DNA from: Diphasiastrum complanatum
Taxonomy: Eukaryota > Streptophyta > Lycopodiopsida > Lycopodiales > Lycopodiaceae
Direction: 5' to 3'
DNA: 64,000 nt
Assembly (NCBI GenBank): GCA_029204225.1
Contig: CM055092.1
Span: 40,316,016-40,380,015 of the forward strand
Below, piece after piece: positions 10,876 to 21,502 of the stretch. Positions within the stretch are counted from its first letter, which is position 1; each line of letters begins with the position of its first letter. The notes under the pieces are model-generated. The model saw only the letters and a program-made list of their open reading frames with translations, was not told where the DNA came from and did no database searches. A program made the position numbers and the translations under genes.

Positions 10876-13056
10876 CCAAGGGAAAAGAGCCGATTACTTT
10901 GGATCCCCCATCTGGAGGCTCTCCGAAAGAAAAAGCTCCTATCACTTTTGCAAATCTAGGCATGAAGCCATCTAAGAGCGTCAAGAAACTTGACCGAGCT
11001 CTGAAAAGAATGGGCATCGACAATCAGCCAACCACCAGTCTGCTACGAGAACACAAACCCATGTATAAAGCTAAAAATACTGACTGGAAGGCCAAGAGTG
11101 ATTAATGAGGGATCAAGAATGAGTTGATGACTGACCAGGAATTACACAAGAAAATCAGACAAGACGTCGTTGAAGAACCCAAGCTTGCACATGATGTGCC
11201 ACAGTACTTCAAGGATTACAAGATGTATGAAGTGGTAGTGGTCAGGCCTAGAGCTAAGAGAGAACCCATACAAGACACCTCCCAAGGAGCCAATATTTAC
11301 GAAGGTCTAGCCCGCATGAAAGAGATAGATCTAGCTAAGAAGGGAGAGGAAAGTCATATGGTATCTATTGGAAAAGACGTAGAAAGAGAGGAACTTGAAG
11401 ATCTTAAGGCCCTTCTTCACAAATACCGCAACTGTTTTGATTGAAATTATGTGAGTTGAAGGGCATATCGCGAGATGTTGTGGTTCACACCATTCCACTG
11501 GTTGATGGAGCAAAACTCGTAGCTAGTAGGCTCTATAGGTCTAATCCGCACTACGGCCAGCTAATCCAAGAAGAGTTGAGAAAGCTTATCGATGTAGGAT
11601 TCGTCTATGAGATAGAACAACATAGGACTGGGTATCACCTATCGTGGTAGTACCTAGGAAAAATGGAAAACTTAGAATCTGTGTGGACTATAAGAAGCTG
11701 AATTCAGTCACCAGCAAGGACCATTTTCCCTTAACATTCACAAAAAATATGCTAGAAAGAATAGCCGGAGAAGAAGCCTATAGATTTTTAGATGGGTTTA
11801 GTAACTATAACCAGGTGCAAATAGCCCCAGAAGATCAGCACAAAACTGCATTCTCCATCGAGTGGGGAATATATGCCTACAGAATGATGCCATTTGGATT
11901 GTGCAACGCTCCCAGAACTTCCAACGAGTGATGAGTTATGCCTTCAAGGACTTTCTAAGGAATTTCTTGAAATCTTCATGGACGACTTGTGTGTCCACTC
12001 CTCTATAGCCCAACACCTAGCTTGCTTAGAGAAAATGTTCGATTATAATACATATCTCTAAACTCGGCCAAATGCCAATTCCTGATCATGTATGACATAG
12101 AGCTAGGCCACATAGTTTTGAGGCATGGTATCACTACTGATGTCAACAAGATTTGTATAATACTTGCATTGCCTGAGCCAGGAACTTTAGGAGAAGTCTA
12201 CATCTTTATGGGGCATTGTAACTATTATCGAAATTTTGTCTGAAATTTTGCTAAGCTGGCTTGTTTGACCTACCACATGATCATCCAACTAGAATGGACA
12301 ACTGAAGCCACTGAGGCTTTTCATAAACTCAAGAGGACCTTAGTCACAGCACCAATCCTTTGACCCCCTATCTAGACCATAGAATTCCATGTCCATACAG
12401 ACGCTTCTAAATATGCCATAGGGAGTGTTCTAACATAGCCTGGGGAGTACAAGAAGAATTACCCGATCAATTTCGCCAATAGGCAATTGATTCCCACGGA
12501 GATGAACTACGCAACCACTGAGCGAGAAGCGCTAGCCATAGTATATAGCGTGAAGAAATTCTGCCATTACCTGCTAGCCAATCCATTTGTCTTCTTCGTA
12601 GATTACCAAGCGCTACTATATCTGGTAAAAAGACCATGCACAACCAGATGGATCACCCGATGGCTACTGCTTCTCCAAGAGTTTGGCTTTAAAATAGTTG
12701 TTCGCAAAGGGAAACAACACTATCTGGCCAATTACCTCTTGCGGATCCGCAATGTTCTTGAGAGTAGAGGGGTCGATGACAAACTCCCTGATGCCATCCT
12801 ATTCCACGTCGACGTCGTCCCTGAGTGGGCTACCGATATAGTTGGATATCTTATGTCGGGACGTCCTCCCCCTTAGATGAGCAAGGTAGAACGACGTAGG
12901 TTGATTATCAAATTTGTCCCTTTCACATTGATAGCATGACAACTTTATCACATCTGTAATGATGGAATCATATGCCGCTGTGTCCTACCACATGAAGTGT
13001 CCCAAGTCGTAAGTATCGCCCACAAAGAAATAGGGGGAGGGCATTTTGCTTCCAAA
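10876..13056 (+). mobile_element. Gypsy pol: RT, RNase H and start of integrase (pseudogene)
   Basis: In order: linker 10899-11444 (FANLGMKPSKSVKKLDRALK; ELEDLKALLHKYRNCF); the region before RT at 11441-11650; RT at 11644-11990 (VVPRKNGKLRICVDYKKLN; FGLCNAP; after a frameshift EIFMDDLCVHS with the catalytic DD); connection near 12205 (FMGHCNYYRNFV); RNase H at 12390-12760 (HTDASKYAIGSVL; TEMNYATTEREALAIVYSVK; GKQHYLANYLLR); and the integrase HHCC zinc finger at about 12950-13056 (YHICNDGIICRCVLPHE, ending at GGHFAS). The frame is broken several times. It stops abruptly at about 13056, where minus-strand Copia gag begins, so the integrase core and 3' LTR are lost. Confidence 0.9.
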
Positions 13057-13385
13057 AACATGACTTGATTATGAGATCGAGTCTCATTATTGGTTTGCAA
13101 TTCTTCCCATAAATCTTTTGCGTTCAAAATTGACGTAAGATCTAGCATTAAATTGTCATGCACTGAAGATGCAATAATTGCTATAGCTTTGTCATTTCAC
13201 AAACTCCATTCTCGAAGTTCTTTGCTAGGAGTAGTTATTGGCTTCTCCTCTATTGGTTCTACCCATTGCCAAAGACCTTCGCCCTTCAATATGAGTGAAG
13301 TCTTTAATCTCCAAATCAAGTAATTTGAACCTTCTGGATCCAAGATCGTAGTGATCTTAGCCTGAATATTGCTGATCGATGACAT
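13057..13385 (-). mobile_element. Copia gag N-terminus (pseudogene)
   Basis: On the minus strand an ATG at 13385 opens MSSISNIQAK, then GSNYLIWRLKTSLILKGEGL, the N-terminal Copia gag pattern (NY..W...L). After an in-frame TGA near 13194 the frame continues with VHDNLMLDLTSILNAKDLWE to about 13057. It is truncated exactly where the Gypsy integrase sequence starts. The upstream side (13400-13530) is the leader with its primer-binding site. Confidence 0.85.
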
Positions 13386-13481
13386 CTTCTATAATTTGAA
13401 TAACTTCATATGCGGCTTGCTGATGGATGTAGGAAGAATGCTGAGAGGGATACGAAGATACCACTATATCGACTCTAACTC

Positions 13482-13528
13482 GCTCTAATACCACTGTATC
13501 AGTTCTGATCCTGTATGCTCTGATACCA
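13482..13528 (-). promoter_or_regulatory. Copia primer-binding site (initiator tRNA-Met) with a second copy
   Basis: GCTCTGATACCA at 13517-13528 (minus strand TGGTATCAGAGC) is complementary to the 3' end of plant initiator tRNA-Met. A second near-copy, GCTCTAATACCA, lies at 13482-13493, and a partial one (GTTCTGATCC) lies between. The copy nearest the LTR is presumably the working one. Confidence 0.75.
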
Positions 13529-13530
13529 CT

Positions 13531-14424
13531 ATAGAAAATAGTAATAATTCCTCCATAGAAAACATGATGAAAGTTTGAGTAAATCAAACTAATATCAGTG
13601 TCTTCAATCAGGTTTGTTTCTGGTCTATGTACTAATAGAATAGTTTTTGCCTTGATTGAATTAGCGTGTAGAAATAATATGCGAAATTAAGAGACAACTT
13701 AAGACAATTTTTAGACAAAGAGAAACTATTGATCAAAAATGAATTTATAATTTTGAATCTGAATCAATATACATCTCTTGTTGTCTTATCTCGCTGTTGT
13801 GTCTCTGATTAAATGAGTCTGAGAGTCTCTTCAGTTTGACTTGGTTACAACGAGTAGTGCACATGGACGCTCTGTTTCCAGGGTCAAATAATTTCTGTTC
13901 GCAAATATTTCGCGATAGTCTATCTCTTCGTTACAGCTTCATGTTTCATGAATTGTTCGCAACACTTGTCTCTTCGCGACATTTTTGTGTTTCACGAATT
14001 GTTCTTGACAGATGACAATTTTGAGCCTGAAGAAGAATCCAGAATATTTCGCGAATTGTTCGCAACAGGTGAGCTTTGAACAAAAAACAAAATATTTCAT
14101 GACAAGATCCTGTTCGCGAATCTTTCGAGCTTCAACAAGAAACCACGAGCTTCTACAAGAAACTATTTCACAAATCTTTTGAGTATCAAGCAAGATAAAA
14201 TTTCGTGAATCCTTGAGGTTGATCACGAATAGAAATGTTTTGAGTTCGCGTTCATTTCTTTCTCATCATTTGTCAAGTAAACTGCGCACTTTGTTAGTAG
14301 AGTCAAGATCTGTCCGATCAGATGTTCTACAAGATAATGCTAGTAAGCACAAGATTATAGCGGATAAAACTGCGTGCTCACAATGCTAACTACAATCTGT
14401 AAAAGCTATGAGCTCATACTAACA
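13531..14424 (-). mobile_element. Probable 5' LTR of Copia, with repeated TCGCGAA motifs
   Basis: The region next to the primer-binding site lacks coding potential and probably ends at TAACA (14424), which would pair with a decayed TGTAG-like start at 13531. No partner LTR is present, so both ends are inferred. 13895-14250 repeats TTCGCGAAT and TTCGCAA forms. Similar motifs occur in the Copia LTRs at 27,420 and 31,055-31,090. Confidence 0.45.
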
Positions 14425-14990
14425 ATTCGTTTGAAAGGAAAAAATCGATGCACAAAGACATCTACAATGTCTGTTTCTGATGAGCTGGCACCTCAGCGAC
14501 AATGTACGCTTGAGCGTATGAATAATAAGCTTAGATGATCTATTTCTTAAATCTATTGCTTCAATCAAGTTGTCTATCTGAGTTTTCTTCAAATATTTCT
14601 ATATATCCAACACCTTTTCATTCCTTGTCACCACAAAGCGCAAGTGGTTATGGCTCTTAAAATTCTGATTAGATTCTTTGAGGAAAATAAGTTCTTTCAT
14701 TCTGATGTATTCAAGAGCATAAAAGGAAGAGATACCAATAAGCAATTCGGTTAATCTAGGTTTTTCGACTACAAAATATCCTTGGATTATAGCCCAAGAT
14801 AAGCATCCTTGTTCTTCTAGGTTGAGCTTATTCCACATTCTTTAAAATCCGATAGCCCCCCAATTGGAATGCCATTCCTCATTTGAATAACCTTCAATTC
14901 TAGGAAGAAAATAGTATTCAAACATTCACAATTGCTTTAAGTTTTGAAATTGTGACATTGTGAAGAAGACTTTTCTTTTAAGATGTAAAA
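14425..14990. other. No recognised gene
   Basis: The minus strand keeps an open frame (14838-14599, continuing back to about 14930 across one stop) reading FYALEYIRMKELIFLKE. I recognise no family. It lies just beyond the Gypsy protease fragment in the same orientation, so it may be part of that element's polyprotein, but the sequence does not prove it. Confidence 0.3.
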
Positions 14991-14999
14991 TTTCATTCG

Positions 15000-15330
15000 C
15001 TTTTGTACATGGTTCGGCTCCACGGTTTCTCGCAAGTTAGTACTTCCTTGGCTATGCCTAACGGTTTCACACTATATTGGTCAACTAATCGGATCATGAA
15101 AGGAGGGCTTACCATATGAGTAAGTCCCCATGCATGGTATAACATGGAGGAGATGATATTCACTCATGATCCTCCATCGACTATGGCTGATTCTTGTGGA
15201 AAAACCCCATGCGTAATTGGAATTGTTACATGTTTGCAATCCTTCTCCCATCCTACTCCTACTTGGTGAACTGGTTGTGATCCCGTAGCTCCTTCATCCG
15301 ACAACTAATTGGTAGGGTGTATCTCTATTC
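15000..15330 (-). mobile_element. Gypsy protease fragment (second copy)
   Basis: The minus strand reads HQVGVGWEKDCKHVTIPI, then SAIVDGGS, a stop, VNIISSMLYHAWGLT, and FMIRLVDQYSVKPLGIAKEV. This is the same retropepsin region as in the Gypsy element at 4330-4740 (VIDGGSKFNLIS), but clearly diverged. Neither RT nor gag is attached. Confidence 0.75.
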
Positions 15331-15599
15331 TATCGTTGCTTGGTCCATCTATGTGTGAAGAATTTCAGATCACTTAGATCCAATATGTCTCTTTGATCTT
15401 TGGTTATGAAAGACAACACAACTAACACCATTGACAATGTAGAAATCTAGCTCTATCAATGCATAGAAGTCTCAAATTCTAATAGATCTAGACAAAAACA
15501 CATATGAATGATAAAGCATGTCCATACAAAACTAGCGACCTACTGTATTTCTCACGTGTGAATGTAACAAATATCAAATCAATTGATTCTACACACAAA

Positions 15600-15840
15600 A
15601 AGTTAAGATATCAACACCATAGTGCACCAATGAGTATGGAATCCCAAAGAGATCTCATGCATAAGCATGAATGAGAATAGAGAGAGTGTGTACATCTATT
15701 TATAGCAGGTCCATGCCTCAAAAATGATCTTGGTTTTTCCTCCATATCATGCAAACTACTTAGAGTATTTTTTCGTCTGACGATTACAACCTTTATTAAC
15801 ATATAGAGCGTGAGATGATGAAGTTGAAGAGGCATCTTGA
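15600..15840 (-). mobile_element. LTR-like fragment with TATA box
   Basis: There is no coding signal. The minus strand has GCTATAAATAG at about 15696-15706, a strong TATA box, upstream of a GA-rich stretch. It is probably LTR debris. Its boundaries and partner were not found. Confidence 0.35.
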
Positions 15841-16406
15841 CTTCTTCATTTATCTTTCTGCAGCAACATACTGGTAATTCTAGTGAGAGTTAAATCTGGG
15901 TGTGTCGATATGATCATTACCCAGTTTTCATATGTAGAAGGCAAGCTTAATAGCAATGTCATAATTGTGTCTTGATCGTCGGTGGTTGATTCGGCAACTG
16001 CCATCTGTTGCAAGAGATTCTTAAATTGGTTTACACGATTCTGAAGTGAATCACCATTTCACATCTTGAGTGTGAAAAATTTTCTTCTGAGATGCAACTT
16101 GGAAGTCACGTCCCTCACATCATATAGTGAGCTCAGGATGTCCCATACTTCTTTTGAAGTTTGAGCTTCATATACAGGGCCAATCTGAGTGTCTGATATA
16201 TTGAGTATGATAAGCAATAAAGCTTTACCATCTTTCGATTTTCATTTTGAGTCGGCTATGTCGTCTTCAAGCTTAAGTTCTATACCCGTGACAACATCCC
16301 ACAACTTGTTGGCGATTAGCAAGGTATTCATCTTAAATTTCCACAAATAGTAATTGGATTCATTAAGTTTGTTTGCTATGAGCCCGGCTTCATTTGGAGA
16401 ATCCAT
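15841..16406 (-). mobile_element. Copia gag (UBN2-type) pseudogene
   Basis: An ATG at 16406 on the minus strand opens MDSPNEAG, followed by ESNYYLWKFKMNTLL, KDGKALLLIILNISDTQIGP, LHLRRKFFTLKM, GDSLQNRVNQFKNLLQQMA and NWVMIISTHPDLTL. Stops interrupt it. It is the same lineage as the plus-strand gag at 27907-28490, with many identical short blocks. The reading frame fades at about 15841, so protease and pol are absent. Confidence 0.85.
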
Positions 16407-16493
16407 CTGGAAGTTAATTTGTCAATTAGAATGATGACTTAAGAATGATACCGTGTGACGCTACAATTGGAAATCAATTATCTAATACTAAAA

Positions 16494-16592
16494 CTTGATA
16501 CCACTTGTTGAAGTATAGATATGGCTCTGATACTATGAAGAGCATAGAGCTCTGATACCATGAAAAGTATCTAAGATATTGGTCTGATACCA
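16494..16592 (-). promoter_or_regulatory. Array of four tRNA-Met primer-binding-site-like sequences
   Basis: CTTGATACCA (16494-16503), GCTCTGATACTA (16524-16535), GCTCTGATACCA (16549-16560) and GGTCTGATACCA (16581-16592) follow each other at 25-32 bp spacing. Only the last abuts the LTR (starting TGTTGG at 16593) and should be the functional site. The others are extra copies in the leader. Confidence 0.8.
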
Positions 16593-17504
16593 TGTTGGAA
16601 GAAGGCAGGGAAGAAGAAGAGTCGATAAGTCGAAGTCTATGGATGAACAATCGAGCGCAATAGAATGATCCTTCTTCCTTATGCATGACTATGCCTATCA
16701 TAAATAAATAAGAAGCTATAATGAAAATCATCACGTTTGATCTTTTAGCAATCATTAGTACTAAAGTGATTTCGTAGCCAAACAATTATAGAGTGAAGTG
16801 ATGTATAAAATATTGTAGCATTCAATAGATTAGACGAAACAATAATAGAATCATCAACTATTGATAACTATAGAGAAGCATACATTCTGACATGATACTG
16901 ACTGTAATAAGAAGATGGATTGATTCAGTAAGTATCATGTACAAAGTCAGATGATGAGAGCACAAAGCAATAGCAGATGCAACCGCATACTCTAAACTAT
17001 CTCTGACTAACTGGTAACTCTGTTTGATGCATTTCCTCTAATAAGCAATAAGCGCTAAATAGCAATACTCAAAACAAAACACTAATAGAATTCTATGAGT
17101 CATTCTTCTATGATTTTCTCTCTTCTTTGATTACAACTATGATCAGCTATTTATACTAAAGCAATTTAAGCTTATGCAATTAGGGCAGCTAATTAGGTCG
17201 TAGGTCGCGATTGGCAGTTAGCCATAATGCGATGTCATCCATCTAGTTAGGCCTTCCCAAAAATTTACTTGCAAAGTTGTTAGGGCAAGTCTTTAGCTTC
17301 ATGTCGAGCAGAAGTAGTATCCTCCAACTCCTTCGATAATTTGTTGTCATCATCAAAGTCGAAGACACTCGTTGAGCAATTCCCGAGTATTTTTACAGAT
17401 TGTATAGAAACACGAATAAAACTCCAGAACCAAATAAATGAATGTATGTAGATTAAAGATCGATTATTCAGCTGAATCACTCCCGATAGTAGAATAATCC
17501 AACA
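16593..17504 (-). mobile_element. 5' LTR of minus-strand Copia
   Basis: The 912-bp block begins TGTTGG at 16593, next to the primer-binding site, and ends CCAACA at 17504, forming a TGTTGG...CCAACA inverted end. The minus strand carries TATAAATAG at 17147-17155, the probable LTR promoter. No 3' partner is seen, so the outer end rests on the terminal motif. Confidence 0.7.
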
Positions 17505-17867
17505 CTACCCATATCAATGTCCCTTTCATTGCCCATCTTAACATTGATAAGGTCTTCACTCTTGCAATTCCCTATGTCCCTCGATATAATGTAGATTTTG
17601 TACAAATTTACTCCATCAAGGTACTTGGATCGAGATAAAAACCAACTGAACAAGAAATAAAACAAAAGAATTCTGCAAAAAAATGCAGGAGAGATATATT
17701 TGACAACACAAAACAAAACAATTGAAAAATAACAAAACGACTAGTAAGCTCAAAGGAGACTTTGTAGTATTTATAGGAGGTTGGAAATATGAAGAGTAAG
17801 AAGTCCCCCTCCCATTTTTCCCTCCAAAAAAAACAACCTACAACTCTCCACTCTAAACTGTGCAACA

Positions 17868-19048
17868 AACAAAATTTTGTTTCTTATAAGGCTTTATATT
17901 CAGCTTCAGTAGTGGAAAGTGATATGATGTCCTACTTTTTGCTTGACCAAAAAAACAACCATTTCCAACATTAAAAGCATAACCAGTGGTAGATCTTCTA
18001 TCATCTACACTACCACGTATTCACGTATTCTTTTAATTTTGACAGATCAAATTGTCTCGAATAGACTAGACCAAGATCAAGTGTTCCTTTCATGTACTTT
18101 AGGATGCACAAAATCATTGGATAGAAAATAGCTATCTATGCAACCATACCATGTCGTGGTCCTTGTTTTAGACCATACAATGCTTTCTGCAGCTTGCATA
18201 CTTTGTCTTCTTGGCCTGTCACAACAAACCCTTGTGGTTGGAGCATTTAAACTTCCTCTTCTAAATCGCCATGCAAGAATGCTGATTTCACATCCATTTG
18301 ATGGATTTTTCAACCAAAAAATGAAGCTAAAGTGATCATCAAATGTAAAGTAGTCCACTTAACCACATGAGCAAATATCTTGTCAGAGTCAATACCTTTA
18401 TTTTGCTTGTAGCCTTTGACCATCAGACACGTGTTGTGTTTCACAATCGATCCATCAACATGAAACTTGGTTTCGTATACCCATTTGTTACTAATGGGTT
18501 TCTTTCCAACTGGAAGATCAACTAGATCCCATGTACCATGTATTTGGATGAAGTCCATCTCATCCTCCATATCTTCTTGCCATTCCTTGATATCCTTTGC
18601 CTCTTCATAAGGTGTTAGCTCTTGGCACTTCATGATGTTACTTGTAAGGGTGTACGCCACATGGTTGAGAACTTTCCTTTCTCTCATTGATCTTCTCTCT
18701 TCTCCTTGCAAGCTTGATCCTACTAGATTCATCCTCGCATCTTTCATAACAATTTCATACCAGTTTGGTACCTTTAACTTGAGGTGACACACTTTTTGGT
18801 GAGTAGGTATCCCAAGGAGTGTCTTGATATATCCTCTTACTTACTATAGGTTTTTTTTTCCTAGCACCAATCGGAATATACGTCCATTTTGGAACTTGAA
18901 TGGGTGAAGTTTGATCATGATCCTCCTCTTGGACTTGATATTTGTGCTCTATCTTCATCTTCTTCCAAGGTCGTAGGAAGTCTCTTGATGTCACCATCAC
19001 CAATGGTATGATCGTCTTTATCAAACCCGTGCATCTTGGTATTATCAT
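17868..19048 (-). mobile_element. Copia integrase-RT linker, RT and RNase H fragment with internal deletion
   Basis: 19048-18755 is the linker after integrase (PSPIQVPKWTYIPIG-like, KKPIVSKRIYQDTPWDTYSP). 18792-18310 is RVT_2 (HGTWDLVDLPVGKKPISNKW; DGSIVKHNTCLMVKGYKQNK). A frameshift follows, then QMDVKSAFLHGDLEEE and KLQKALYGLKQGPRH at about 18300-18150. The sequence then jumps to LKYMKGTLDLGLVYS and DDRRSTTGYAFNVG, the RNase H start, so the RT thumb is deleted near 18140. Coding ends at about 17868 (TEAEYKAL-like). Confidence 0.88.
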
Positions 19049-19059
19049 GCATCTTGATA

Positions 19060-19700
19060 GTATTTGATAATATATCTTGATATTATCAAATACTATTTTT
19101 CATCCTTAAGTCATCGATTTATTGACAGAGTAACTTCTAGATGGATTCACAAAGCAAAGCTGGTTTCATCATAGACTATTCAGACACAAATCAAGGCTTG
19201 AATATTTCTGTTCTAGTCAATAAAGCACTACTTTGGCACTATAGGTTAGGTCACTTAAATCATACATATGTTTTGAACATGTTTAAATAGTCCTTAGTAC
19301 TTGATCTCGATTATCTAGACAAGAAGATCAACCTCCATGTCTGTCATAGCTGCATTGTTGGAAAGCATACTAGGATTCGACGAATCATAAACATGCAGCA
19401 AAAGATGTTCTAAATGTTGTTCATTCAAATATATGTGGCCTGATGCAGACTTTGTCATGACCTGGTGTAAAGTAATTTATTACCTTTATTGGCAAATTTT
19501 CGAGAAGAACAATTGTTTATTTCATTAAGCAAAAATCGGAGGCTTTCAACCTCTTCAAACAATTCAAGGAGCATGCAAAACTTGAAACTGGTAAAAGAAT
19601 CAAAGCATTGAGGTTAGACCACAAGGGAGAATACATCACATAGATTATATCATTTGTTTTACATGAGAAAATAGAATGGTTGTGAATTATCCAAATGATA
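19060..19700 (+). mobile_element. Copia fragment: leader and first gag codons fused to integrase
   Basis: The leader around 19095-19140 resembles that of the Copia at 27840-27907, including the start MDSQSKAG. The sequence then jumps to the pre-integrase zinc finger (LLWHYRLGHLNHTYVLNMFK; LDLDYLDKKINLHVCHSCIVG) and on to integrase (about 19460-19650) with frameshifts and stops. About 1.2 kb of gag and protease is missing. It is a diverged relative of the 27-30 kb element. Confidence 0.8.
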
Positions 19701-21429
19701 CAGTGGCTCAAGCTATGGCGTCCAAGCCTTTTTGATATTGGAAAATGAAAAGCCAATTTTAATACATGACCGTCCATCAAGCTTGCATTAGTGGCTTTTC
19801 TAGGATTTTAATTTTAATTTCTTGTTTATTTCTATTAGTCATTTGCATGTCGAAACAAAAGAGGTCAATCATAATTGATGATTAGGCAACATACTATATG
19901 ATGCACCAAGGAGATGAAAAGTAGCCTTACACCTTGTGCATCATTGCGCATATTCCTAAACACATTAGCCTATGAGGAACTCTTTAACGTCTATGGGAAT
20001 CTAAGCATTATTAGGGTAAAATATAATATGCACTCCTCTACAACATGCTAATGTATGTTAAAAATAACTGCACTACATATGAAACTTTGGAGTTACATCT
20101 TAAACAGACTTACAAGATGCCTCAAGCTTACAAAGGATCTAGCTAGATCTTCAAAAAATAGAAAGTACTCTAAACGTATAATCATAGCACTTGATTTTAA
20201 TGAACAAAATATATAGTAGTAGTGTAAAGGGTGGTGTTAGTAATATATGTATGGATCAATGATGTCTATGGAGCATAGAGTGAAAATGAAGATGGAACAT
20301 GCAAGTCTCTGTCATATCATTGATAGTCTAAAAATGATGTACTTGAGCTAATTATGGGTTACTTGAGCCATAGCGTAGATTGCATGGTGATACTGAACTT
20401 CTATGACAATCTACTACAAATATAATTGACACTGATAAGATGATTGTGAGCTTCAAAAACATTGGTACTTTGGTGTCTATCTATAATCATGATCTTATGG
20501 GTGGTTTCAAACACCCCATCTACTCTTTGTAAAGTCGTCATTCTTGGAAGTCTAATCTATATTGAGAAAATTATTTTTGATAAAATTATTTGCCTAATTT
20601 AGTAAATTAGTCAATTTTTTTAAATTGCACAATCTTTTTGTAATTAACTACTAATTTATTTTTTTAAATAACAAACAAAGTTCTCGAAATAGAGTTTCTA
20701 AATATAGAACCATCATTGACGGCATGTTAAATTTCATTGGACTTTTGGTGATTCTCACCACAATGCTAGATTTTGTTGATTTTTGCCTACTATATATATA
20801 AAGTATTGGTTGTTTTTTTGTACTCACTTCATATTGGATATTTTTATCATTTTACACTATGATCAACAATCAGGCTCATGAAATTTACTTCAAGCTCTCA
20901 TGTCAATCAAAATTCAAGTCATTGTTCCAACTCTTGACCATCTTGACTACTTAAGTGGATTGTTGAGCAATATAACTAGCCATACTGGTGGTCAACCACC
21001 TCTTTAAATCTTCCAAAAAGTCAAAGGCCTAGTTTTTTGTAGCATAACATATGTCACAATCAAACTATTTCAAGTTTATCCACTCTATTTTTTTTTTATT
21101 TCAAACACTTGATGGGCCAAAACAATTTATCGATTTTTAGTACCACTTCTTTACACGTATGATGTGATATAAATGCACCAAACATGTGGAATTATGTTAC
21201 TATCAATGTTATATGAACCATACAAAGAATTAACAAAATTTTTTACAAGGGATATGATGTTTATCAACCATAGTTCCAAATTCCCAATAAAGTAAAAGTG
21301 CATTCAAGTAGTGGTAGAAACCTATGATATTAAATACAAACTTGTATAATAGCTGGTTTAAGATTTATTTTATAGATTGGTGATCTACAAACAATGAACT
21401 GATATCCAAATTTATATATATTGGATTAC

Positions 21430-21430
<1 letters not shown>
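19700..21430. other. Intergenic, no gene seen
   Basis: Very AT-rich, with no sustained reading frame, retrotransposon motif or RNA gene that I can support. Confidence 0.5.
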
Positions 21431-21494
<64 letters not shown>

Positions 21495-21502
21495 CGCGCG
21501 CA
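21431..21502. repeat. (TG)n followed by (CG)n microsatellite
   Basis: About 27 TG units (21433-21486) run directly into seven CG units (to 21500), making about 70 bp of uninterrupted alternating purine-pyrimidine sequence. The ORF through it is an artefact of the repeat. Confidence 0.97.
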
